This document shows, piece by piece, positions 14,931 through 14,934 of a stretch of DNA of 14,934 nucleotides. Origin of the DNA: Bacteroidota bacterium (GTDB taxonomy: Bacteria > Bacteroidota > Bacteroidia > Chitinophagales > Saprospiraceae). Positions within the stretch are counted from its first letter, which is position 1; every line of letters starts with the position of its first letter. The stretch spans positions 1 through 14,934 of the forward strand of contig QQUB01000659.1 in assembly GCA_008501835.1 (NCBI GenBank), in the 5' to 3' direction. The translations under genes and the position numbers were made by a program. The notes beneath the pieces are model-generated. The model searched no databases. It was not told where the DNA came from and saw only the letters and a program-made list of their open reading frames with translations.

Positions 14931-14934
14931 TTGA

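Overview
The window looks like chromosomal DNA from a member of the Bacteroidota, probably close to the Saprospiria/Lewinella group. Support comes from a CotH-type secreted protein ending in a type IX secretion (T9SS) sorting domain, several SPII lipoproteins with Bacteroidota-style lipoboxes, propeller proteins of the Reg_prop and PD40 kinds, starts without clear Shine-Dalgarno sequences, and moderate to low G+C. The genus-level placement is inference. I see no rRNA, tRNA, CRISPR array, transposase or phage gene.

Layout. Positions 1-730 hold the 3' part of an exported protein with a TonB-C-like domain. Positions 731-1228 hold no convincing gene, but contain a cluster of hairpins and direct repeats bounded by a perfect 22-bp inverted repeat (803-824 and 1132-1153). 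Positions 1229-4685 carry a lipoprotein beta-propeller with a likely terminator, then a SulP anion transporter with a STAS-like domain and an extra C-terminal domain. Positions 4810-8535 carry five-prime to three-prime a second TonB-C-like protein (paralogous to the first gene), a secreted protein of unknown function, a PD40 propeller lipoprotein and an alpha/beta-hydrolase lipoprotein. A convergent gap with short repeats (8536-8695) separates these from a large minus-strand gene (8696-11044) for a secreted CotH-kinase/lamin-tail/T9SS protein. A 546-bp divergent gap follows. Positions 11591-14930 form a plus-strand run: an e(P4)-like acid phosphatase lipoprotein split by an in-frame TAG, an exported ADP-ribosylglycohydrolase lipoprotein, a tandem-duplicated YdbC/DUF4937-like protein and a small unknown protein that starts with TTG.

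Function. Most products are predicted to act outside the cytoplasm (lipoproteins, periplasmic or surface proteins). The best candidate for a functional unit is the phosphatase and ADP-ribosylglycohydrolase pair, which could together process extracellular ADP-ribose or nicotinamide nucleotides; that is inference, and the phosphatase reading frame is interrupted. No regulator or defence system is evident. The most unusual sequence-level observations are the amber-interrupted phosphatase and the non-coding hairpin-repeat cluster.
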